Below, piece after piece: positions 20,781 through 29,702 of a stretch of 64,000 bases of DNA. Where the stretch lies: positions 6,679-70,678 of the forward strand of contig BJOX01000041.1 of assembly GCA_009731375.1 (NCBI GenBank). The letters run 5' to 3'. Each line of letters starts with the position of its first letter. Within the stretch, counting starts at the first letter, position 1. Both the position numbers and the translations under genes were made by a program. Origin of the DNA: Paulinella micropora (lineage: Eukaryota > Cercozoa > Imbricatea > Euglyphida). The notes under the pieces are model-generated. The model was not told the origin of the DNA. It worked only from the letters and a program-made list of their open reading frames with translations, and searched no databases.

Positions 20781-21374
20781 ATGGTGGAATCAACTAAATT
20801 ATACAAAACTTGGTATCAACAAGCAATTGCTATTTGGTATAAACAGAATTCGCAAGGAAAATTCGTAACAATTCGTAAAGGATCGCCCGAATACTTAGCA
20901 ATAAGGAAGATAGAAGCGGATATTAAGAGTGGTAAGATTAAAAGTCAATTAAAACCAAAAGTAAGCAAATCAGGAAGTAAGAAAAATGAACAACCTATTG
21001 CCAGCGGACAGCCAGATCAAGTGCCAGACGAAGCATTGAAAAGAAAGGCACCAGACATAGAATCTGCAAATAATTCATCTCCTGTACCAAATGCGAAACC
21101 TGTTGAAATGTCTCCGGCACCTAAGGTTGAACAATCTTTACCAAAATCTGTTAATCCCACTCCTGTTTCTGTGCCAAAACAAACTACTACAACACCAGCG
21201 AGCAAGATAGAAGCAATAGAAGATGCTTCTAAGGAAACTCCACCAACTAAAGAAGTTGCACAAACTAGCGACAATGATGTAAATCAAGCCATAGCAGATT
21301 TAATGAAAATGAAAGAAGAAAGAATTACGCACAAGAATTTACAAATTATGAAAAAAATAATTAATGCTAATTGA
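20781..21374 (+). CDS. Unknown viral protein, folded N-terminus and disordered Pro/Lys tail
   Basis: A 197-residue intact ORF preceded by GATAATATATGAC. The N-terminal 45 residues (LYKTWYQQAIAIWYKQNSQG, then KGSPEYLAIRKIE) form a compact Trp/Tyr-rich module. The middle is Lys/Pro/Ser/Thr-rich and low complexity, and the last 40 residues are helical. Location between the ATPase and capsid genes suggests morphogenesis or DNA condensation. No family recognised with confidence. Confidence 0.5.
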   Translation: MVESTKLYKTWYQQAIAIWYKQNSQGKFVTIRKGSPEYLAIRKIEADIKSGKIKSQLKPKVSKSGSKKNEQPIASGQPDQVPDEALKRKAPDIESANNSSPVPNAKPVEMSPAPKVEQSLPKSVNPTPVSVPKQTTTTPASKIEAIEDASKETPPTKEVAQTSDNDVNQAIADLMKMKEERITHKNLQIMKKIINAN

Positions 21375-21398
21375 TAAAATAATTATTATTATTATATA

Positions 21399-21836
21399 AT
21401 GATTAAAAACTCAAGTGTTTCAATTCGTTTGCCAACTGGCTTCATTAATAAAATAAATGAAGCAACCCTACCTAAAAGCGATGGGTTTCAATTGAATCAA
21501 TTTGAATGGTGGAGTAGTCATGGTGCCCCATTAGTTAATCAACCATTAACTGAATTTGGTGATCTTGTCTCACATGAGAGGAGCACTATTCAAAACACAT
21601 TAACAGACATTTCTGATAACCAAGAAAATGCGGATGTTGTTGATTTGGACACTGCTGTTAGCAGTTTGGCTTATTTAAAGAAAGCGGTTCAGAATGCTGA
21701 GGCAAGAGAGTTTCAATTGACTTCACCACAAGATCCGAGACTTGACAATATACAAAATTCAGTTGATATTATTACAGGAACATTGCGAATTTTACTATTC
21801 TACAAGCACGCAAAAAATGGAAGGAAAGGATTCTAA
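21399..21836 (+). CDS. Unknown protein directly upstream of the capsid gene
   Basis: A 145-residue intact ORF preceded by TTATTATTATATA. It begins MIKNSSVSIRLPTGFINKIN and is mainly helical in its second half (DTAVSSLAYLKKAVQNAEAR). Its 3' end overlaps the capsid start at 21817 by 20 bp. The position suggests an assembly factor or minor capsid protein; this is inference. Confidence 0.5.
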   Translation: MIKNSSVSIRLPTGFINKINEATLPKSDGFQLNQFEWWSSHGAPLVNQPLTEFGDLVSHERSTIQNTLTDISDNQENADVVDLDTAVSSLAYLKKAVQNAEAREFQLTSPQDPRLDNIQNSVDIITGTLRILLFYKHAKNGRKGF

Positions 21837-23229
21837 AAATACTGAGGATTTGATGACCCTCAACAATCTCAGATATGAGTTGCCAGCAAATTTAGCACTC
21901 ACTGAACAGGGAAGTATCTTTAAGAAAAATTTCTCTGACCAGCAGATTTACACTAGTTCGTCTGGGACTGAAATGATTTTTACATTACAGGCAAGCACTG
22001 ATTTTGTTTATGGAAAGAATTGCTATTTGTCGTTTGATGTCAAGGCCGACGGGTTGGTTACGACCGCAGGGAATAACTGCGCGATCGCTTTTCAAAACAC
22101 TCCCGCGACTGCTATTTTTGAAAGATTTTTGTTAGAAAGTAAGGATGGTAGCGAACTTGAACGAATTGAAGATTTGAATAAACTGGTGCGAAATACTCTC
22201 CCGTGGCATTATCCTTTTGATTATCGTCGGCAAGCACAGATGGCGGGACAACGAGAGAATGTGGAAGTTAATGCTGATATTACCGACAATTCAGTTGTTG
22301 ATTTTGCTATCGATACTCCTACACTCGTTGGTACTGGTCAATACTTAAAAGTTTGTATTCCTCTCCATTACTTCTCGGGGCTGTTTAATGAAAAAACTCT
22401 CATTCCTCCCTCTCTAATTAGTGGTATGAGGCTTTGTTTGACATTTGCTCCATCTCAGGAAGCATTTGCCATTATCGGAAGCACTGATGGTAAGGTTTCT
22501 TCTGGTTTTGATGGTTCTGCTTTGACTTACACCGTATCAAATCCTGTTGTTATGTTGGAAACCTTCTCACTTGCTCCAGCCGTCCAGAGAAATATTTTTG
22601 AACAGATGGGAAGCAAGGATGGGCTTCCATACACTTATGAAACATATTACAATCAAAAAGCAAATCCTGGAACGTCTGATGATTTTAATCTTCAAGTAAA
22701 TAAGGCCGTTGCTCGTGCTCAGTGCTTGTATATCGTTACTCAAAATGTGCTCGCTGACAATGCTGGTATTGATAACCTTGGAACTGCTCAAATGCCTTAT
22801 AAGCAGTATCAGTGCCGTATTGGCGATTGGTATGCTCCACAACAAAAGATGGAACTCGGAGGAAGCACCGATACTCTTGCCGCAGTTCAACGAGGATGTG
22901 CCGAATTGTATATCAACAATCTCCAAGCGACTATGGGTATTCGCGATGCTTATATGTCTTCGTCTGTTTCTCTTGAAAACTTTCGCAAGTATTATTCTAC
23001 TTCAGATAAAACAGGACTTACATCTAACTCAGGATTTGCTACCATTATCCAGACACTCAATCAATCGCCACACATTGGAGCATCTGGTCTTGCGGTTAAT
23101 AACTCACGAACTGCGGAAGTCACTCTTCGTTATGCGGCCGATTATAACACAGATCGTGCAATCACTGCTTGGTTGAAATATGTCAAAGTCGCGTCTATCT
23201 ATCCCAGTAGATGTGTCGTAAAACAATAA
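21817..23229 (+). CDS. MCP: PLV major capsid protein (double jelly-roll)
   Basis: Main shell protein. I choose ATG 21817 (MEGKDSKNTEDLMTLNNLRY); ATG 21853 is an alternative, while the longer upstream extension overlaps the previous gene. The product is about 470 residues, in the PLV size range. Diagnostic segments include RYELPANLALTEQGSIFKKN, PATAIFERFLLESKDGSELE, LPWHYPFDYRRQAQMAGQRE and YQCRIGDWYAPQQKMELGG, the last resembling the IG-x-x-Y-x-PQQ motif of PLV capsids. Beta-rich throughout, with no lesion. It is the longest intact viral gene and uses TGG for Trp, CAA/CAG for Gln and a TAA stop, which argues for the standard code. Confidence 0.85.
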   Translation: MEGKDSKNTEDLMTLNNLRYELPANLALTEQGSIFKKNFSDQQIYTSSSGTEMIFTLQASTDFVYGKNCYLSFDVKADGLVTTAGNNCAIAFQNTPATAIFERFLLESKDGSELERIEDLNKLVRNTLPWHYPFDYRRQAQMAGQRENVEVNADITDNSVVDFAIDTPTLVGTGQYLKVCIPLHYFSGLFNEKTLIPPSLISGMRLCLTFAPSQEAFAIIGSTDGKVSSGFDGSALTYTVSNPVVMLETFSLAPAVQRNIFEQMGSKDGLPYTYETYYNQKANPGTSDDFNLQVNKAVARAQCLYIVTQNVLADNAGIDNLGTAQMPYKQYQCRIGDWYAPQQKMELGGSTDTLAAVQRGCAELYINNLQATMGIRDAYMSSSVSLENFRKYYSTSDKTGLTSNSGFATIIQTLNQSPHIGASGLAVNNSRTAEVTLRYAADYNTDRAITAWLKYVKVASIYPSRCVVKQ

Positions 23230-23408
23230 AAAAAATTAAAAATTAAAATATAATATTTTATAATATAGCAATGTCATTTACGATCTCCAACTTGGAAGAT
23301 GAGAAACGCACTCGCAAAAATTTCCTCCTTCGTGTCTCCTCAAGTGATAAAACAGAATCAAAATCCGCTTCTACTCACAATGGCCGTTTCGTTGTTGATC
23401 TCCCAGCA
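23230..23408 (+). pseudogene. Duplicated 5' end of the penton gene
   Basis: A promoter-like TATTTTATAATATAG stretch plus the first 46 codons (MSFTISNLEDEKRTRKNFLL and on) nearly identical to 24040-24190, cut off by a 10-N gap at 23409. Unlike the downstream copy it keeps 11 bp (within CCTCCTTCGTGTCTCCTC) and so preserves the original reading frame. It may be a real duplication produced with the GIY-YIG insertion, or two haplotypes joined across a gap. Confidence 0.75.
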
Positions 23409-23418
23409 NNNNNNNNNN
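23409..23418. other. Assembly gap (10 N)
   Basis: Gap between the truncated penton copy and the truncated endonuclease. Its real length is unknown. Confidence 0.95.
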
Positions 23419-24033
23419 AAGGAAGCACCACACAAGAATTGTCTGCTCGTATGTCGGATCATCGCCATAATTTTAAACTCTGGGAAAAGGACCAAAAAAA
23501 ATATGAATATACTTCCAGTTTTGAAATAATTAAATGTGGAGATGCCTATATTGAACTTTTAGAAAATTATCCATGTGAGACTCCCGATCAACTTAATAAA
23601 AGAGAAGGCGAATATATAAGAGAACACAAATGTGTAAATAAAAGAATATCTGGCAGGAGTGTGAATGAATGGCATAAAGACAATGCTGAATATGTAAAAC
23701 AACACAAACGAGAATATAATGAACGAAACAAAGAACATCTTGCTAAAACTTGAGAAAAAAGAATATCGCGAGAAGCACATTGAATACTTTCAACAAATCG
23801 CTAAAGAATTTAGAACCAATAATAAAGCCAAAATAGCAGAAAGAGATAGATTATATCGTGAAAAAAACAAGGAACATCTAAACCAATTATCGCGAGAAAG
23901 AGGTTCTGTTAGAGTACAATGTGAATGTGGTGATTTTTCAAGAAAAAATAGTATTTCTAAACATAGAAAAACTAAAACTCACAAAAGAAACATGGAGGCA
24001 CTTCCGATTGGTTTATGTTTGATGGGATTTTAA
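23419..24033 (+). pseudogene. GIY-YIG homing-type endonuclease, 5' lost in gap, one frameshift
   Basis: Begins inside the catalytic domain: GSTTQELSARMSDHRHNFKL aligns with VGATTTPLSKRFYEHK of the intact relative at 26694, so the GIY half is in the gap. GDAYIELLENYPCETPDQLN is conserved with that gene. An NKE-repeat linker follows, a stop at 23753 breaks the frame, and the next frame continues with YREKNKEHLNQLSRERG and a zinc-finger-like end (VQCECGDFSRKNS, then KHRKTKTHK). It lies between two copies of the penton 5' end, typical of a selfish endonuclease insertion. Confidence 0.75.
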
Positions 24034-24066
24034 TTAAATTAGAATAATATATTTTATAATATAGTC

Positions 24067-24853
24067 ATGTCATTTACGATCTCCAACTTGGAAGATGAGA
24101 AACGCACTCGCAAAAATTTCCTCCTCAAGTGATAAAACAGAATCAAAATCCGCTTCTACTCACAATGGCCGTTTCGTTGTTGATCTCCCAGCAACTGGTC
24201 GTAATATTGATATAATCGGTGCTTATGTCGTAAAGAGTATCTCTATCCCAAATGTTTTCCCAAACATACCGAGTTATGCCAACACTCTCACATTGATTAA
24301 AACAACGGGATCCGCTACAAAAACGGCAATCGTAACAGAAAATCAATACACCATTGATACATTTATTACCGCCCTTCAATCTGCAGTCAATTCAGCAATT
24401 GCCCCAGACTCTGTAGTTATAACTTTGAACTCCGTTAATAAATTGAATTTCGCATTCACTGGTGATACGTATGCTTTTGATTATGATAATAGCACGATTA
24501 AGGATAAGATAGGACTGACTGCCGATATTTCGGCCGCGGCGAGTGCCACGATGCAATCCATAGTGAATTTAATCGGTGAAACGGCCGTTTATATTCATAG
24601 CCGCGCATTGAACCAGTCTGGTTTAGTTGAAGCAAATGGTAATTTCTCTGTCGTTGGTAAATGCAATTTAGATAAGCCCTATGGAGTCCAATGTTATTTT
24701 GAACCGTCAAACGATATTGCCGATTATGTGCCATTTAATACAACGAAAAGTTTAAGATCTATTGATATTGTCATTAGAAATGCACAAGGCAATGTGCTCG
24801 AGGTTCCTTTGAACTTCGAGGTTAGTATTCTCTTAAAGGCGTATCATGCTTAA
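24067..24853 (+). CDS. PLV penton (minor capsid) protein, start region altered
   Basis: Single jelly-roll vertex protein. The ancestral start is ATG 24067, but an 11-bp deletion relative to the copy at 23271 ends that frame after 21 codons. The body is instead open from ATG 24095 (MRNALAKISSSSDKTESKSA), so about 20 N-terminal residues are replaced. Beta-rich body: NIDIIGAYVVKSISIPNVFP, YTIDTFITALQSAVNSAIAP and a C-terminus RSIDIVIRNAQGNVLEVPLN. Length (about 252-260) and position after the capsid gene fit the PLV penton. Whether the altered start still works is unknown. Confidence 0.72.
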
Positions 24854-24877
24854 GAAAAAAGAAAATATAAATATATA

Positions 24878-25105
24878 ATGACATTTATGGAACATTTAAA
24901 TGTGTTATTCATATTAACAAAAAACATCAACTTACGACGACAACAACAACATAAACAACAAATCCCCTGCGGTGTCAATATTGACCAGTTTTACAAATAT
25001 TTGAAGAAAAATCACGCACAACTAACCGAAGAATTAACAAAGGATAAAGATTTTGAATATATAAAAAAAATGTCCACAGAAATAGAAAATAAAGTTGATA
25101 AATAA
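24878..25105 (+). CDS. Small unknown protein
   Basis: A 75-residue ORF preceded by AAATATAAATATA (MTFMEHLNVLFILTKNINLR). It has a hydrophobic start, a Gln/His-rich basic middle and a helical end. Convergent with the next minus-strand gene over 25 bp. No family recognised. Confidence 0.4.
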   Translation: MTFMEHLNVLFILTKNINLRRQQQHKQQIPCGVNIDQFYKYLKKNHAQLTEELTKDKDFEYIKKMSTEIENKVDK

Positions 25106-25130
25106 GCATAAATAAAGTATTTTTTTGTGT

Positions 25131-25442
25131 TTAAATCTGATCTTCAATCCAGTTTAATGAAGCGTAAATATTAGCAGTTCCACCGCTTGTATTTTGTGCG
25201 GATATGGTAAATGTCTTACTTGGTCCTATCTTGATATTATATTGAGACAAATCAATATATATTGATGAACCACCAGATAATACATATGTAAATATCACAC
25301 TTCCGCCCGTTATTGTAGTTCCTACTGTATCTACTTTAACCAATGATGTAGCGGTATCGTAATTTGAATAAGAAGGTGTTCCTCCCAATGTGGTATTAAG
25401 AATAATTCTAGCGATACATGTTTTAGTGTCTGAATTGCTCAT
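25131..25442 (-). CDS. Small beta-rich putative virion protein
   Basis: A 103-residue intact ORF (MSNSDTKTCIARIILNTTLG). Gly/Ser/Thr/Ile-rich beta pattern ending TFTISAQNTSGGTANIYASL-NWIEDQI. It lies directly downstream of the larger beta-rich gene on the same strand, with a 20-bp gap, suggesting co-expression as surface or fibre-associated proteins. Inference only. Confidence 0.5.
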   Translation of the reverse strand: MSNSDTKTCIARIILNTTLGGTPSYSNYDTATSLVKVDTVGTTITGGSVIFTYVLSGGSSIYIDLSQYNIKIGPSKTFTISAQNTSGGTANIYASLNWIEDQI

Positions 25443-25462
25443 ACATAAATTCTCAAAGTAGA

Positions 25463-26355
25463 TTATGTTATAGTTTGTTTTGCTGTTGAATGTGGCACGA
25501 TTTCTGATGGTAAATATAGCAAGTTCTGTAGATACACTTTTAACATTGTCATACGATTAGTTATAGCAATAGTCCGATCAATTTTTCCTTCAACTGCTAG
25601 AAACATGCTCGCCGTTTCATTACAACGGATGCGAGACTTGACGAATATGCCTTCGCGTAAATCGCAAACGCCGCTTGATCCAATGATGGAGTGGTAGCAG
25701 TGCTCGCGTATTTAATTGAATGAATTACTTCCATTCGCCCAGTTCGTGGGTTTTCTATTTTGAATGTAATTTGACCACTACCCAGATATTGAACAACTAT
25801 TTCAAACACATTCAATTTAGTAAAATCAATCGTGGGGAAGTTTCCAGTATTATTACATTTATCAACATTCCAAGCATATTGACTAACCACATTTTCCACA
25901 CTTCCCGCAGTTCTCACAATGGACATTCCCAAGTTTGATTGTCTAAAACATAAATTATCTGCTGGTGTGCCTATGCCAATATCGCAATTGAAACTATCTG
26001 CTGCAATGGGTGACGGAAACAATGCGGAAAATCTAGCAACTAAGCCCATACCACTTTTATATTTGGCTCGTTCAATAGTCGTGATTTGTGTTGAATTACC
26101 TAAGGCCGATGTAGTCAAAACTGCCATTGAATTAGCAGTTGATACCACCCCGCCGTTTGTTTTTGTTTTGTCAAAGAAACGAGTATTTATGCCGTATGTG
26201 AATACATTTTGTAATACTGGAGACAAAGTAGCCGTTCGCAATTCTCCGAAGGCGGTTGTTGGTAAAGCATCTTTAATGCTATCAATAGATAAAGAAGAAG
26301 ATGAAGATGTAGTTGATGACGATGGTGTATTCGTGCTTTGACCAAAAAGGTTCAT
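25463..26355 (-). pseudogene. Putative virion surface protein (MN-FG family member 2), one frameshift
   Basis: Start chosen at 26355 (MNLFGQSTNTPSS), matching the MN-x-FG start of the gene at 11809 and lying next to the A/T-only divergent promoter. A Ser/Thr linker leads to a beta-rich body (TPADNLCFRQSNLGMSIVRT; VVQYLGSGQITFKIENPRTG). At about 25615-25625 the frame changes, and the ending (ETASMFLAVEGKIDRTIAIT, then NLLYLPSEIVPHS) continues to a stop at 25463. About 297 residues if unbroken. Role inferred from context. Confidence 0.6.
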
Positions 26356-26379
26356 TTTATATTTTATATTATATAAAAT
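26356..26379. promoter_or_regulatory. Divergent A/T-only promoter
   Basis: Twenty-four bases with no G or C (TTTATATTTTATATTATATA core) separate two divergent start codons. Together with 11810-11857 and 16791-16812 it shows that PLV genes use minimal TATA-like promoters placed against the ATG. Confidence 0.5.
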
Positions 26380-26682
26380 ATGTATGTAATAATACGAGAA
26401 TTGCCAAGCGATATAGTTGGACACATAAGAACATTTGTTTATTCAGAAATGTCCCAGCAGAATTATAAAAAAGAATTTTGTAATATATGTGGTTTGTCTC
26501 GCACATTTCAATCGCATCCACCTATTATAGCAGTTGATATTGATAATGTAGATGGTGTCCAGTTTTTCATGATTTGTTCTATTAATTGCTACAGACAAGA
26601 GTCCAATGTTAGGGCAAGATATCGCGAACCTCCTTTAATCGTTGTTAAGTATAATTATGTATTAAACAATAGAATAAAATAG
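26380..26682 (+). CDS. Small zinc-binding protein with F-box-like start
   Basis: A 100-residue intact ORF. Residues 5-20 (IRELPSDIVGHIRTFVY) resemble the LPxDIVxxI core of F-box or similar helices. FCNICGLSRTF and FMICSINCYR provide two Cys pairs for one zinc ion, in the order C-x2-C...C-x3-C. It may be a host-interaction or regulatory factor; the F-box reading is tentative. Confidence 0.45.
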   Translation: MYVIIRELPSDIVGHIRTFVYSEMSQQNYKKEFCNICGLSRTFQSHPPIIAVDIDNVDGVQFFMICSINCYRQESNVRARYREPPLIVVKYNYVLNNRIK

Positions 26683-26693
26683 AATAATATAGA

Positions 26694-27308
26694 ATGACCA
26701 CACGAAAACCGAAATCACCGATCGATTATGGTAAGGCAAAACTTTATATAATCCGATCGCCCAATACTGATAAAGTTTATGTGGGAGCAACTACTACGCC
26801 ATTAAGCAAACGATTTTATGAACATAAAGATAAATATAAACAATGGTTAAACGGAAACTATTGTTATGTATCTTCTTTTGATATCTTTCAAGCAGGCGAT
26901 GCTTATATTGAACTGCTTCAAGAATGTCCTTGCGAGAACAAAGAACAATTGAGTAGGTTTGAAGGAGAAGCAATCCGAAATATGCTTAATTGTTGTAATA
27001 ATTACATAGCAGGAAGAACACTGAAAGAATATTATGAAGACAATAGAGAAATAGCCAAACAACGGGATAAAAAGAGACATGAAAGAAATAAAGAAAAACG
27101 TAATCAAAAAAGTCATGAATATTATCAAAGGAATAAGGAAACAATAAAACAACAGATAAAAGAAAACTACGAAAAAAATAAAGAAATAATTAAACAGCGG
27201 GAAAAAGATAGATATCAAAGGAATAAAGAAGCAACAACGGGCGCGAGAGAGGTACCAACAAAAAAAACCATCAACCATCGCAATTATCGTTCCTCCTTCT
27301 GTTTAAGT
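26694..27308 (+). CDS. GIY-YIG endonuclease with NKE-repeat tail
   Basis: The catalytic domain is at the N-terminus: LYIIRSPNTDKVYVGATTTP carries the GIY-YIG equivalent (YII...YVG), followed by KRFYEHK with the Arg helix and GDAYIELLQECPCENKEQLS containing the metal-binding Glu region. Residues 115-185 are tandem NKE/KQR repeats as in the protein at 6013. As written the frame runs on to 27464 over the opposite-strand recombinase. Changing frame near 27232 gives a tail of the same repeat type ending at 27308, which I prefer. Probably a selfish homing nuclease or a debranching/repair enzyme. Confidence 0.72.
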
Positions 27309-27355
27309 AATCTCGCACTCCGTCGCACTGGCTTTGCTTCCTCCGATTGTTCTTC

Positions 27356-28523
27356 TTATGGTTTTGCTTCTTTTTTCTCTTTGATAAACTTATTAACAAT
27401 AACGGCTCCAATCTTGCTTAATTGTCGTACTTTAGTATTTGTAATATTCTGGTTATCATTGTAAATCTGCTCAAGCAATTTATACTTATCCTCTCTGCTA
27501 GCCCTTTTGCCTAATGATTGATATTTGCTTTCTTCTTCTTCTCCGTTTTCGCTTTCAATTTCGTTAATATTATTTAAATTCAGACATGAATCTATTTTTC
27601 GTCTCAATTCTTCCAACTCTGTTTTAATTCCTTCTGCTTTTATTTCAGAAGGATCTAACACATTCACCCACGAATAACTAAATGAAGTCAACATATCACC
27701 ATGACCAAGAACATTTGAAACCCACGTATTAAAATTCTCCAATTTCGGATTGGCGAAATTACTATACGACAAACTCGCGTAAAGTTTCCGCAACATACTA
27801 CTTTTCTGTGTGTATTCCGAAAGCCAAGGGAAGATTTTGATAATTCTTTTGTTTAGTTCATTATTCTTTTGTTTATCAAGCACACCCTCGTTGTTAATGA
27901 TAACTGCTTTTTTCTTTTTGAAATGTTTCCTTATTGAATTTACTTGTTCAATTACGAATTCAGGAGTAAAAAAACTGGTCTCTCAGTCCAATTCTTTTTT
28001 TGCCCTTCTCTCTTTTTTGCTAGGTTGTTTACCCTCAGCCAACTTGGTTGGTCTGGTATTAATTCATATGTGTTTTTATCAAATATTTCAACAGGCCTTG
28101 CCCCAATTGCTATCATCAAAGCAAGTAGTTTAAGATAAGGGTCATTACTTAATATCATATCATTCATTTTAGCCATTACATCACGAACATCAATTTGTAT
28201 GTTTGTTCATTTTTTGCTTTGACATCTTTCTTATACCCTTCAACAATATCAATTCGTTCATCTTCATTCAGATTAAAATATTTATCAAGTTTACTCATTT
28301 CATATACTTTTTCACTTTGAGGAGGCTCTATTGCTTTTTTTCTCACCTCAGAAAGTCTTTGTTGCCTATTATTCAAATTAGGATACACAATAGCATATTT
28401 CGGATATATGAATTTTAGTGCCTCAAGTGCCTCTTCATCACTCGTTGGTGTGCTAAATAGCAATATGATAGCATTATGAAACGCGACACTTGGTTTCACC
28501 TCACTATCGTAGAAGTTGGACAC
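27356..28523 (-). pseudogene. Tyrosine recombinase / telomere-resolvase-like, two frameshifts
   Basis: Reads leftwards from 28523 (MSNFYDSEVKPSVAFHNAII) with frame changes near 28200 and 27990. Catalytic signatures in order are LLALMIAIGARPVEIF (first Arg), LAKKRE (beta-hairpin Lys), SSMLRKLYAS (second Arg box), LGHGDMLTSFSYSW (His and nucleophilic Tyr). Box spacing and the LGH-x-D...SYSW end resemble hairpin-telomere resolvases as well as integrase-type recombinases. It abuts the right TIR, where an end-processing or integrating enzyme belongs. Two frame breaks imply inactivity as written. Confidence 0.75.
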
Positions 28524-28532
28524 GACTTCATA

Positions 28533-28750
28533 AATTTTGTTTATATATATTTTTTAAAAGAAAAAATATGAATTAGTCGTTATTTTGTCTAAACTAGCCT
28601 TAGTCTGCTTAGTTTTCCGTGTTTTAGTCAAACAAATGTATGTTTTGTGCTTCCTGTGTGTGTTTTTCTGTTTTCCTGTGTGTGGTTTTCGTCTTTTCTG
28701 TGCTTGTATTTGATATACGAATAGACAGGTCCGCCACACATAAATGATCA
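28533..28750 (-). repeat. PLV right terminal inverted repeat
   Basis: Reverse complement of the left TIR. Its inner edge begins immediately upstream of the recombinase start, and its outer edge is CCGCCACACATAAATGATCAT, then TA microsatellite. The last 11 bases are shared with the extra left copy ending at 5684. Confidence 0.9.
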
Positions 28751-28769
28751 TATATATATATATAATATT

Positions 28770-28803
<34 letters not shown>

Positions 28804-29000
28804 TTATTTATTTATACACACACACATATATATATACATATATATATGTATATATATATTTAATATATATATACAAATACATATATGAGACAGCACTGTG
28901 TTTATGTGTATGAGAAAGAGAGGAGGTGTGTATGTGTGTGTGTGTGTGTCTGTGTGGGGCGGGGGGGGGGGGGGGGGGGGGGTGTGNNNNNNNNNNTGTT
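28751..29000. repeat. CA/TA microsatellite, poly-G run and 10-N gap
   Basis: Alternating (TA)n and (CA)n blocks run to about 28880. A GT-rich stretch, a G-run of about 25 and an N gap (28987-28996) follow. The composition mirrors the left flank of the PLV. Confidence 0.85.
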
Positions 29001-29613
29001 GATATTGCGTGATAGTTTTCTGTAGAGTTAATGTTCTTCTTCCTTCCTACTATTGCCTGTATTAATATCAGTATTTCCTATTTGTATTCCCTACTTGTTT
29101 TCCTGTCCTTTTCTTGCCTTTTGTTATGATTGCCTTCATTCTCTCTTCATGATCATTCTCTATTTCCTTAAGTAGTCTGTAATGCAGTAGCCTCAAGAAC
29201 GCAGAACAATCTCTCTAGTAGGTCACTTCCAGCACGTAGTCTTCCGTAAAGGTTCGTACCCACCTAGGTGGAACAAAGAGGTTGAGGCTGCTAAGCATTT
29301 GCCGGCGAAGCCCGTGACTCCACTCCCTGCAGCCGATGTTGGTGCTTGCGCATATGTAACTTTGGACTTGGAAAATCTATTTATTTATATTCCTTCTTTA
29401 ATTGTTCTGTTGTTGTTTCTATTATTATTATTATAGGTTATTTGTTTGGTCCTACTATTGTAGTTGCTATCTCTGTACATGTATATATATCTGATCGTGT
29501 ACCCTTTTTCCAGGTATATGTGTTTCGTTCTATTCGTCTGAGTAGACTGTAAATATATTATTATTGCATTATTATGATGATCATTATTGTTATATATTAT
29601 TCCTTTGTTTATT
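29001..29613. other. Intergenic DNA, nothing recognised
   Basis: T-rich unique sequence with no supported gene, ending in a (TTA)n array. A short GC-balanced segment at 29210-29345 contains CCCACCTAGGTGG (palindromic) but no further pattern. Confidence 0.45.
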
Positions 29614-29647
29614 TGTTATTATATTATTATTATTATTATTATTATTA

Positions 29648-29700
<53 letters not shown>
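29614..29700. repeat. (TTA)n microsatellite
   Basis: An almost pure TTA array; the single interruption is TTG. On the minus strand it reads (TAA)n and follows the tRNA-like repeat, as expected for a retroposon tail. Confidence 0.85.
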
Positions 29701-29702
29701 TA

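Larger units (their letters stand above)
5292..28750. mobile_element. Endogenous polinton-like virus (PLV)
   Basis: About 23.4 kb bounded by inverted repeats of roughly 200 bp (5292-5490 and 28533-28739). Inside is the usual PLV set: primase/SF3 helicase, A32-like packaging ATPase, major capsid protein, penton, fibre and a tyrosine recombinase next to one end. No protein-primed DNA polymerase B, retroviral-type integrase or cysteine protease is recognisable, which separates it from classical Polintons. Coding DNA is AT-rich and tightly packed, with A/T-only promoters in front of most starts. At least fifteen frameshifts or internal stops are spread over its genes, while the capsid gene is intact. 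Both flanks are CA/TA microsatellite and no clear target-site duplication is visible. Confidence 0.88.

Noticed and set aside
27310-27464. C-terminal extension of the GIY-YIG protein to 27464
   Set aside because: It lies over the opposite-strand recombinase and loses the repeat pattern; a frame change near 27232 gives a better tail ending at 27308.
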